NCBI GenBank assembly: GCA_036846645.1
Contig: DAIUBN010000026.1
Span: forward strand, 1 to 21,441
DNA length: 21,441 bases
Direction: 5' to 3'
DNA from: JAAYUD01 sp036846645
Lineage (GTDB): Bacteria > Bacteroidota > Bacteroidia > Bacteroidales > Bacteroidaceae
The translations under genes were made by a program, and so were the position numbers. Under the pieces are notes generated by a model. The model had not been told where the DNA came from. It saw only the letters and a list, made by a program, of their open reading frames with translations, and did not search any database. Below are positions 1-6,805 of this stretch, piece by piece; position 1 is the first letter of the stretch; every line of letters begins with the position of its first letter.

Positions 1-14
1 CACGTGTTTTTCAT
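1..14 (-). CDS. Possible 5' end of a leftward gene (partial)
   Basis: An ATG on the minus strand at 14-12 is followed by AAA AAC ACG, giving M-K-N-T before the window ends. Only four codons are visible, so this rests on context. A leftward promoter with the locus operator lies at 242-299, no longer reading frame lies between it and this ATG, and the leader of about 220 nt is comparable with that of susC. The frame could equally close just outside the window. Confidence 0.22.
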
Positions 15-241
15 AGTGATGTCATCGACGCGAGATGACTATGTTTTTCTGACGATATAGTTATATCGTCTGGAAAATATAGTCGTGTGCCGAGCGTGAG
101 GTGGTTATGAAAAATACCGTTTACGAACAAGCCGCCTACTAACCAATAGCAGACGGCTTAACCATGCATTAATAAAAATGCCTTAACACTATTGAACCCT
201 TAATAATCAAACCTATGAGACAAAATAGCAGTTTCGTCATT

Positions 242-299
242 ACAAAGAAACTAGTTTTTCATCAATGGCAATATCAATATTCTGTCATTGATTATCACT
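242..299 (-). promoter_or_regulatory. Leftward promoter with triple-repeat operator (left-edge unit)
   Basis: Read on the minus strand, three octamers AGTGATAA (299-292), AATGACAG (289-282) and ATTGATAT (278-271) are followed after 23 nt by the -7 core TTTCTTTGTAA, whose CTTTGT is 247-242. Of the 29 operator positions, 22 are identical to the operator upstream of susC, and the spacing to the -7 core is the same. It sits beyond the susD terminator and points out of the window. It therefore probably starts another transcription unit of the same regulon. The binding protein is inferred to be the HTCS of this locus. Confidence 0.6.
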
Positions 300-354
300 A
301 TTCGATTAAACATTGAAAATATAAGCAACAGACTGCTATATCTACATATCGGCA

Positions 355-383
355 TGAAAAAAGAGGGAGAAAATCTCCCTCTT
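355..383 (-). terminator. Rho-independent terminator of the susC-susD operon
   Basis: A perfect 10-bp stem (361-370 with 374-383) with a 3-nt loop is followed on the minus strand by a run of T (TTTT from 360 to 357). It begins 34 bp after the susD stop codon and should end the leftward susC-susD transcript. Confidence 0.85.
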
Positions 384-416
384 AACTAAAAGATATGATT
401 AATCTTATTACACTAA

Positions 417-2264
417 TCATGGAATGTCCCACCATATACGTCCTTCGGTATTGTTCACCGAAGCGCCATAATTAGAGTCTTGTATCAATAGTTTCAAGGC
501 TGCATTATAATTGTCCATATTCAAAGAATTGGGTACAGGCAATGCTGCACGGCGTGGAATAATCATATCGACTCCGCTCTTGGTAATCTTCTCCAAGAAA
601 GCAACTCCACCAACGGGATCAGGTTGAGCTTTGAAGGCTGGTAGTCCTGTACGTTTCCACGTTGCCCACATTTCTTCTGGACGCATGAATAAATTGACCC
701 ATTGCTGAGATATAATCTTTTCGAGCGTTACAGACTGAAACTCCGGTCGAGCGAGATAGGCATCTATCTTGGCATCAGTAATAGGATTATAGTTCTCACT
801 TTGCTCGTTCATCGCAGAAGGTACATACATCTTTGCAGCCCATGCCTGATATTGCTTCATTGATGCACGCACACCTTCTGTAAACCATTGCGAGGCTGTT
901 TTTCCTCCTTGAGCAGCTCCAGCCTTGAAAGCGATTTCGGCCATCATAAAGCAAGTTTCAGAATAAGTAATCAAGGGGAAGAAGCAACTGAACTTCTTTG
1001 AATCTATGCTATATGTGTCGTCTTCCTTATCACGAGCAGTGATCTGTACGCCAACATATCCACCATTCTTCACCCAGTAACGACTTTCTATCTGACTGTT
1101 CATTCTGATAGACATCGTTCTGTCCTTATTACTTTTATCTTTGTATGCCAAAGAATAATATGCATCTTTCGACCAGCTACTAGCTGCACTATCCGGATTG
1201 GCAGACATACCAATATAGCGTTTTGTCCATTGTTTGAAACGAGTGGCATAGTCGGGGAAATACAATGCAAGCGAATCTTTCACCAAGCTGTTATTTATAC
1301 TGTTGTTATTGCCCAGACCAAAGCCGTTACGGCGCACCAGTAAAGGCAAACGAGGATCATCATACGCCGACAAGAAGTTGACAAACGCTCTCGAAGCGCA
1401 ATATTGATAAGTCAGCACACAGATATCATCGGTATTGTCACCATATTCATTCGGATGATTGTAGATGCACGATTCATCGCTATTGGAGATGATGCCACCG
1501 GCATCTGCCAGTGCATCGGCAATAACAGTACTATAGAAACTCTTATCACGTTTCTCTAAGCGTTGAGCCATCTTGATACGTAGCGTGTTGGCAAACTTAA
1601 TCCATTTTTTCACATCGCCACCGTAAAAATAGTCGTTCAGCCCTAAATTAGCTTGAGTTGCATCCGAAGCTTTCAGAACAGCGATGTTCGCCTTAATCTT
1701 ATCGTCGAACTTCTTATATAAAGCATCTCCATTAAGATCCTGCTGATACAAGTCATATCGAGGGGTACGCAAGTTCTGCGTCTGCAATTGGAAAGCTTCT
1801 GTGTATGGAGCAGCACCATTTACATCGAACATGAGCCATGCTTCATATGTTTCGAGAATATTAGCGATAGCAGCCACATCTTTATACATATCAGGATTAT
1901 CGACCGAAGGAATAACAGTGTTGACCAAATAGCGAAGTTTGAGACCTACGTTGTTGAAATAATCACTATAATATGGAGTAAAGGGAGAGACCCCTGTCGC
2001 CTTGCTCGTATTAACGTAGATACCGTCTTGGGCACCGCCATAATTTACGATATACTGCATCAACTGCATAACGCCGCTATACTTCGACATGAGGTGGCCA
2101 CGGCTGTTGTTATTGAAGTTCTCGACAGCTCCAGTAAAGATATATCTCGGGTCGGTAATACCCAACAATTCTTTATCAGTATTCAAATCTTTATATGTAT
2201 CCAAACATGAGGAAACACTCAGAATAACAAAGATTCCTATCAAAAATAACTTTATCCTATTCAT
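417..2264 (-). CDS. SusD/RagB-family outer-membrane glycan-binding lipoprotein
   Basis: This is the surface lipoprotein that captures glycan and caps its partner SusC. The 615-residue protein starts with a lipoprotein signal peptide: a hydrophobic stretch, then SVSSC with the lipid-anchored cysteine at residue 20, then LDTYKDLN, the usual mature start. The body looks like the SusD-like_2 type (nutrient-binding SusD/RagB proteins), with TPR-like helices and aromatic-rich binding loops, and it ends in a W-rich tail typical of the family. It follows susC by 12 bp on the same strand, so the two are surely co-transcribed. A strong terminator follows, so it is the last gene of its transcript. The glycan bound cannot be read from the sequence. 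Confidence 0.93.
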   Translation of the reverse strand: MNRIKLFLIGIFVILSVSSCLDTYKDLNTDKELLGITDPRYIFTGAVENFNNNSRGHLMSKYSGVMQLMQYIVNYGGAQDGIYVNTSKATGVSPFTPYYSDYFNNVGLKLRYLVNTVIPSVDNPDMYKDVAAIANILETYEAWLMFDVNGAAPYTEAFQLQTQNLRTPRYDLYQQDLNGDALYKKFDDKIKANIAVLKASDATQANLGLNDYFYGGDVKKWIKFANTLRIKMAQRLEKRDKSFYSTVIADALADAGGIISNSDESCIYNHPNEYGDNTDDICVLTYQYCASRAFVNFLSAYDDPRLPLLVRRNGFGLGNNNSINNSLVKDSLALYFPDYATRFKQWTKRYIGMSANPDSAASSWSKDAYYSLAYKDKSNKDRTMSIRMNSQIESRYWVKNGGYVGVQITARDKEDDTYSIDSKKFSCFFPLITYSETCFMMAEIAFKAGAAQGGKTASQWFTEGVRASMKQYQAWAAKMYVPSAMNEQSENYNPITDAKIDAYLARPEFQSVTLEKIISQQWVNLFMRPEEMWATWKRTGLPAFKAQPDPVGGVAFLEKITKSGVDMIIPRRAALPVPNSLNMDNYNAALKLLIQDSNYGASVNNTEGRIWWDIP

Positions 2265-2276
2265 AGTTCTATTATT

Positions 2277-5200
2277 TTAAAATCTTAAAGTTAAGTTCAA
2301 AGCATAAGTACGTGAGAAGGGCACACCACCAATATCCATTGGAGTTAATGAGTTATTGGATGATAATGCTTCAGGGTTCATACCATCGGTCAATTTATTG
2401 ATCAGATAACAAATATTACGTGCTGTAAGACCTATACGAAGATAATTGGCACCAAACTTTCTACAAATTTTCTGCGGGAGTCTGTAGCCAATCGTTATTT
2501 CGCGCAGACAGAACCACGTATTTTTCTGAATACCTAGCTCGGAAGGCATACCCCAGCCATAGTTCCACCATTGCCACACACTCGACATTACAGGCTGAAT
2601 ACCTTTATCGACAGCTTCTTTATAAGTCATGCCACTAACATCCAACTCACCACCTGCTACCAATGGAGCTTTTGTTCCTTCATCGAACACAGCATCGAGC
2701 ATAATACCATCGTATACCGTCTCGCCTTTGAAGTTTGTACGAGCGATACCTCCGTGTTCCTTGTCGCGCCCTACAAGAGATGATTTCAATACACCACGGC
2801 TCGATGCATATTTATAGGTATGAGAGAAATAGTTACCACCAAAACGTCCATCAGCTGAAGCATAGAAATCAAAATCCTTATACGAGAAAGAAGTATAGAC
2901 ACTTGCCAGGAAGTTAGGCTCTACATGTCCTAACACTACTCTATCATTTTTACCTTTATCAATATTGGTCACATATCCATAAGTATATACAGGATTAGGA
3001 CTTCCATAAGTATCGGTATATTTTATCACTGGTTTTCCATTACGTGGATCACCGGCTTCGCCACTGAAACGATAGATAGCAGGAACATAAGGATTAGCAT
3101 AAGAAGTAGTGATCACACCAAAGTCACCACCCTCGTATGCCCAGATCTCCGGACCGGCATCATACTGCCCCAGAATATTCCATTCCTGACTGAAGCTAGT
3201 CAGTTTCTTCACCTTACTATGATTGGTAGTGAAAGTAGAACCAATAGTCCATCTCATGCTACTATTTCTGATAGGAGTACCTTCGAGTTGAATTTCGATA
3301 CCTGAGTTTTGAATATTACCCGCATTGACTTTCTCTGTAGAAGCACCAGCTTCGGCAACTCCCGGTAGAGAAAGAATCTGATTTTCAGTATTTGTCTTAT
3401 AGTATGCAAAATCCAAGGTCAGGCGTTCATCGAAGAAACGTAGATCGGCACCCAACTCAATAGATTTTTGTATTTCGGGTTTCAAATCGCGGTTGTAAGC
3501 GGTACCTAGATTCGGATTGGCAATCAACACACTGTTGCGTTTCGAATCGTATTGCTGACCCTGAGTGAACACACCATAGCCCTTGGTTGTTTCGTAAGAT
3601 TCTGTTCCCATACCCACTTGAGAGTATGAAGCACGGATTTTACCAAACGAGAACCATTTGGGCATTTTGAAGGTATCAGTAAATACCCAAGAGAGGTTTG
3701 CCGAAGGATAAAATACTGTATAATTGTTTTTTGCATCTTTAATGTACGAAGGATAGGCCAAGCTCGAAAGCCAGTCGTTACGTCCTGTCAATTCCAAGAA
3801 CACCTGATCTCTCCAATTCAAGTTGACTACGGCCGACAGACCGAATGTCTGACTATTACGAGGAGAATAATTATACGATGGTATAATCGTACTTACAGAA
3901 TTGGAGAAAGCAAACACACCGGGTACAACCAGACCACCGGAAGTTCCTTTCGACCATGAGTGAGACTCCATATTACCATAGAGCTCAGCAGCTACAAATG
4001 CATCTAACGTAAATTTTTCGCCACCAATTTTTATCACATTATCATTACTTTGCAACATACCTAAGAAGTTGTACGACCCAGAGTTACTACCTCCACGGCC
4101 ATAATAGCCAGAACCTGTAGGTCCATAATTGGCTCCTGTACCATAATTCTTTTGCAAAGTGGAGATACCATAATAATTATAGTTAGCTTTCAAGCTGGCT
4201 GTTAGATGTGGTATGATTTTGGCACTCAGTTTCAAATTGGTCAATAAGGAGTTTTCATCCCTTTGATTCAAGTTCATATCTCTACCGTGTAGATATCCAC
4301 GCAATGTTCCCCAAGGAGTATCAGTTTCGACAGCATGAGTTTCGGGATTGCGATAGTGATCTACATAATATGACATATCAAAATTTCGAGGAGTATAATA
4401 GGTACTCATCATCGCCAGGTTGCCACCCCAGTTCCATGCACCTTGGCTAGCACCATTCTGAGAGCGAGAGAATGCGTAATTCAAGCCTACCTCGACAGAG
4501 AACACCTTATTTAGTTCGGTCAACCCTTTGAACGAGATAGAGTGACGTTTGAACTCATTGCGTTTGAACACACCTTTATTGTCGGTATACGAATAAGACA
4601 CACGGAACGATGAATTCTCACCACCTCCGCTGACAGCGAAATTAGTAGTGCTATTCAATCCATTATCATACAGTTTACGCCAGTTATCAGGATGAGCCAC
4701 AAAAGGAGTTTTCTCTCCACCAGGCATATACTGGTCGACCATCGAGCCATCCATTTTTGGTCCCCAGCTGTAAGCAGTCTTTTGCAATGTACCATCAGAG
4801 AGATATCCACCATCAAATCCATTACCTGGAGAGCCTGCTCCATACTCGTTTTGAAGAGCGATAGGCGACTTATAAATATCTGTGGTTTCTAATGTTTGAG
4901 AGAATTCGACTCCTAATCCTTGCTTGCCATATTTGCCTCCCTTGGAAACAATTACCACAGCACCATTCGCACCTCTCGAACCATAAAGAGCAGTAGCAGC
5001 CGCACCTTTTAGTACTGTGACACTTTCATAATCGGCAGGATTCAAGTTTTTAAGCTGCGATCCCCAGTCGGTTCCGCTCAACGCACCTGTAATAGCCTCC
5101 TGAATAATCATACCATCGACAACAAAGATAGGCGAATTGTTTTTCGAAAGAGATTTGGCACCACGAATGGTGATAGAAGAACTAGAGGTAAGACCTGAAG

Positions 5201-5738
5201 CTCCGGTCAGGTTGATAGTTACACCAGCTACTTTACCAATAAGTGCATTTACAGGACTCATGGCACTAGCACGTTCCAATTCGTTTGGGTCGACTTTGGT
5301 CGTAGCATAGCCCACAGAACGAGCTTGTTTCTGTATACCGAGAGCGGTAACAACTACTTCTCCAAGGGTTTTAGAATCTTCTTCCAACACGACATTCAAC
5401 GAACGTCCAGAATACTTCACCTCAATTGTTTTGTATCCCACGTATGAGATAACAATCGTAGCACCTTTCTTAACGTTTTTCAACGAAAAGGCACCATTAA
5501 TATCGGTGATCTTTCCATTATTGGTCCCCTTCACTTTAACAGAAGCACCAATAATTGTCTCACCCGAAGTACTTTTTACAATGCCCGAGCATGTACCGCC
5601 TTGCTGTTGGCTGTTCAACTCGGTAGCTACAGTCTCATCGGCATGCACTTTTGAGAACGGCATTGTAAACAAGAACAATGAAAAACAAAAGAATAGAGTT
5701 TGCTTTACCATAGTTACAACATTTAAATTAATATTCAT
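2277..5738 (-). CDS. SusC/RagA-family TonB-dependent outer-membrane transporter
   Basis: This protein imports the bound glycan through the outer membrane using TonB energy and pairs with the SusD protein downstream. Of 1153 residues, a signal peptide ends near VHA (31-33). A CarboxypepD_reg-like beta domain follows (about 49-120, GIVKSTSGETIIGASV). Next come a TonB-box-like EVVVTALG near 127-134, the plug (about 135-270, including IRGAKSLS, FVVDGM and GSRGANGAVVIV) and a long 22-strand-type barrel to the C-terminal LTLRF, a typical outer-membrane-protein end. A second start, M10 (position 5711, MVKQTLFF), gives a more standard signal peptide and is possible. The promoter with the regulon operator lies about 260 bp upstream, so the mRNA should carry a long leader. 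Confidence 0.95.
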   Translation of the reverse strand: MNINLNVVTMVKQTLFFCFSLFLFTMPFSKVHADETVATELNSQQQGGTCSGIVKSTSGETIIGASVKVKGTNNGKITDINGAFSLKNVKKGATIVISYVGYKTIEVKYSGRSLNVVLEEDSKTLGEVVVTALGIQKQARSVGYATTKVDPNELERASAMSPVNALIGKVAGVTINLTGASGLTSSSSITIRGAKSLSKNNSPIFVVDGMIIQEAITGALSGTDWGSQLKNLNPADYESVTVLKGAAATALYGSRGANGAVVIVSKGGKYGKQGLGVEFSQTLETTDIYKSPIALQNEYGAGSPGNGFDGGYLSDGTLQKTAYSWGPKMDGSMVDQYMPGGEKTPFVAHPDNWRKLYDNGLNSTTNFAVSGGGENSSFRVSYSYTDNKGVFKRNEFKRHSISFKGLTELNKVFSVEVGLNYAFSRSQNGASQGAWNWGGNLAMMSTYYTPRNFDMSYYVDHYRNPETHAVETDTPWGTLRGYLHGRDMNLNQRDENSLLTNLKLSAKIIPHLTASLKANYNYYGISTLQKNYGTGANYGPTGSGYYGRGGSNSGSYNFLGMLQSNDNVIKIGGEKFTLDAFVAAELYGNMESHSWSKGTSGGLVVPGVFAFSNSVSTIIPSYNYSPRNSQTFGLSAVVNLNWRDQVFLELTGRNDWLSSLAYPSYIKDAKNNYTVFYPSANLSWVFTDTFKMPKWFSFGKIRASYSQVGMGTESYETTKGYGVFTQGQQYDSKRNSVLIANPNLGTAYNRDLKPEIQKSIELGADLRFFDERLTLDFAYYKTNTENQILSLPGVAEAGASTEKVNAGNIQNSGIEIQLEGTPIRNSSMRWTIGSTFTTNHSKVKKLTSFSQEWNILGQYDAGPEIWAYEGGDFGVITTSYANPYVPAIYRFSGEAGDPRNGKPVIKYTDTYGSPNPVYTYGYVTNIDKGKNDRVVLGHVEPNFLASVYTSFSYKDFDFYASADGRFGGNYFSHTYKYASSRGVLKSSLVGRDKEHGGIARTNFKGETVYDGIMLDAVFDEGTKAPLVAGGELDVSGMTYKEAVDKGIQPVMSSVWQWWNYGWGMPSELGIQKNTWFCLREITIGYRLPQKICRKFGANYLRIGLTARNICYLINKLTDGMNPEALSSNNSLTPMDIGGVPFSRTYALNLTLRF

Positions 5739-5998
5739 AGTTATTTCTCACAAAGTATCTTACTTTTACAGACACAAAAGTTACGATCAGATTACAGGAA
5801 GATTTGTAAAGCCAGATAATAAGGTTAAAAAGTTTATCATTCAAATTATTTATCTTAATTAATAAAGGGGGACGGCTTCATTTCCCAAAATACTATCAAC
5901 ATAAGACGTAACCATTCGAACAATATAATGTATAAGACTTGAATAGAGCCATCAATTACTAGTGTAAACAAAGTACTAAAAATGCTAATATTTATTTC

Positions 5999-6056
5999 AC
6001 AAAGTAAACAATTCATTGATTTCATTACTATCAATTTTCTGTCAATAGCTATCAAT
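5999..6056 (-). promoter_or_regulatory. susC promoter with triple-repeat operator
   Basis: On the minus strand, ATTGATAG (6056-6049), ATTGACAG (6046-6039) and ATTGATAG (6035-6028) lie at offsets 0, +10 and +21, so all three face the same side of the helix. After 23 nt comes the -7 core TTTACTTTGTG, with CTTTGT at 6004-5999. TTG inside the proximal octamer may stand in for a -33 element. Transcription would begin near 5991, giving a leader of about 255 nt. Helically phased direct repeats are what an AraC-type DNA-binding domain, such as the one in the HTCS, would use. The assignment to that protein is inferred. Confidence 0.65.
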
Positions 6057-6093
6057 ATCCTCTCAAAACAGTAATTTTTCTACATTTTCAAAT

Positions 6094-6140
6094 AAAAAAA
6101 GTCGGAAAGTGTTCGAGAGAACTCGAATCAACTATCCGAC
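6094..6140 (-). terminator. Orphan leftward rho-independent terminator
   Basis: On the minus strand an outer stem (GTCGGA 6140-6135 with TCCGAC 6106-6101) encloses an inner stem (TTCGAG 6127-6122 with CTCGAA 6117-6112). Seven T follow directly (6100-6094). No conventional leftward gene precedes it. The nearest leftward promoter is the one at 6353-6410. Confidence 0.7.
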
Positions 6141-6242
6141 TAGAAACAAATTTTAGTAATTGAATAAACTTGCTTAATGATAGGGATAGATAGTTAGTCT
6201 GTGTAGTTTGAAGAATCTATTTTTTCCACCTTTAAAATATAT

Positions 6243-6284
6243 CTAATAGTAGTTTCGTCTGCTTATTTGGCATAATTTCATCAT
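6243..6284 (-). CDS. Possible 13-residue peptide ORF (MMKLCQISRRNYY)
   Basis: Two tandem ATG codons open a 13-codon frame ending in TAG. It lies inside the candidate small transcript and is preceded by AAGGAGAA (6300-6293), with AGGAG 10 nt before the first ATG. Such a strong Shine-Dalgarno match is uncommon in Bacteroides, where starts usually lack one. The peptide is short, basic and tyrosine-ended, with no family resemblance seen. It might be a leader peptide or chance. Confidence 0.2.
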   Translation of the reverse strand: MMKLCQISRRNYY

Positions 6285-6352
6285 TCTAGTTGTTCTCCTT
6301 AAAATATTCCATCAGTAAATCTTATAAGAACTTTGATGATTATTCATTTTTT

Positions 6353-6410
6353 ACAAAGAAATAATTATAATAACGAAAGAACTATCAACTTTAAATCATT
6401 TACTTATAAA
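6353..6410 (-). promoter_or_regulatory. Leftward promoter with operator, upstream of the candidate small transcript
   Basis: Minus-strand octamers TTTATAAG (6410-6403), AATGATTT (6400-6393) and GTTGATAG (6389-6382) precede, after exactly 23 nt, the -7 core TTTCTTTGTAA with CTTTGT at 6358-6353. Eighteen of 29 positions match the susC operator, best in the promoter-proximal octamer. The 11-nt -7 region is identical to that at the left edge of the window. The conserved geometry, more than the octamers alone, supports it. Confidence 0.45.
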
Positions 6411-6470
6411 ATTATGTCAAAACACGTAATTTCTTCTCTTTCTATGTAGCAAATATCTGTTGAACAGTAG

Positions 6471-6581
6471 TTAGGGTTCGAGAACGATATCACTCTATCC
6501 GAGGTGCACATCGCCTCTCTTGCCGACATCAATACCGTCTATACAGTTGTTCGAATATTACTACAAGCCGGATTGGTTTGA
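6471..6581 (+). pseudogene. Coding remnant, possibly of a Fur-family regulator
   Basis: Thirty-six open codons follow an in-frame TAG (6468-6470) and run to TGA (6579-6581), with no start codon. The translation contains ITLSEVHIASLADI and INTVYTVVRILLQAGLV. The latter resembles the recognition-helix segment of Fur-family winged helices (general form TVYRTLKLLEEAGLV). The stretch is visibly richer in G and C than its very AT-rich flanks, as expected of former coding DNA. The metal-binding dimerisation half of Fur is absent. It is best read as a decayed fragment. The family assignment is tentative. Confidence 0.4.
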
Positions 6582-6647
6582 TAAGATTAGTTCACAATGA
6601 ATGAAAAAATGCATCTAGATGAGTATAATCAATTGTAATGGCATTAT

Positions 6648-6737
6648 TTTATATGATAATAAGACAATTTTGATAGTTTCATTATCGAAAAAAAAGATAA
6701 CTTTGTGACCGTTATATAAAAAGAACTTCTAACTTTG
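6648..6737 (+). promoter_or_regulatory. HTCS promoter region with possible autoregulatory operator
   Basis: Two perfect -7 boxes of the form TAnnTTTG are present, both TAACTTTG, at 6698-6705 and 6730-6737. Upstream of the first, octamers TTTATATG (6648-6655), AATAAGAC (6658-6665) and TTTGATAG (6669-6676) follow the locus spacing. Only the last fits well, and the gap to CTTTG is 24 rather than 23 nt. The -7 boxes are credible. Autoregulation is only suggested. Confidence 0.45.
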
Positions 6738-6805
6738 TGTTCAATCATAAATATAGAATACAACGGACTTGTTATAATATGCTTGCACCTTATAATGAAT
6801 GATCT

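Larger units (their letters stand above)
1..416. other. Gene-free left edge and susD downstream region
   Basis: No convincing gene lies here apart from the possible start at position 14. From right to left the region holds the susD terminator (about 355-383), an operator and promoter firing leftward (242-299), then a probable untranslated leader. The leader contains a perfect 9-bp inverted repeat at 51-70 (GACGATATA, 2-nt centre) and a weaker GC-containing hairpin near 128-160. Both could be leader structures, and no function can be assigned to them. Confidence 0.6.
6094..6346 (-). ncRNA. Candidate small regulated transcript in the PUL intergenic region
   Basis: The boundaries are inferred, not measured. 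A leftward promoter bearing the locus operator (6353-6410) predicts a start near 6346, and a strong leftward terminator ends at 6094. The RNA would be about 250 nt. It contains one short frame with a good ribosome site (6243-6284) and otherwise no coding potential. It could be a trans-acting sRNA, a regulatory leader or attenuator, or a tiny mRNA. Small RNAs tied to SusC/SusD systems are known in Bacteroides, though this one matches none that can be recalled. Because it ends before the susC promoter it is not simply the susC leader. Confidence 0.35.
5739..6805. other. 1.07-kb intergenic region between susC and the HTCS gene
   Basis: There is no ordinary gene here, but much else. From left to right it holds the susC leader (5739-5990), the susC promoter and operator (5999-6056), and a leftward terminator with no known gene (6094-6140). 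A candidate small transcript (6094-6346) follows with its own operator and promoter (6353-6410). A higher-GC coding remnant lies at 6471-6581, and the HTCS promoter boxes with a looser operator lie at 6648-6737. It is unusually long and structured for a PUL regulator-to-susC gap. Confidence 0.75.

Noticed and set aside
51..70. Perfect 9-bp inverted repeat as terminator or protein site
   Set aside because: No T-run follows on either strand and no second copy was seen, so no function could be supported.
107..142. Short rightward frame MKNTVYEQAAY before position 143
   Set aside because: It has only eleven codons, no ribosome site, and lies within the presumed leader of the leftward left-edge unit. 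A gene-tail origin cannot be shown.
5855..6055. 66-codon leftward frame in the susC upstream region
   Set aside because: It covers the susC operator and -7 core, has a hydrophobic low-complexity composition expected of AT-rich DNA, and no family resemblance.
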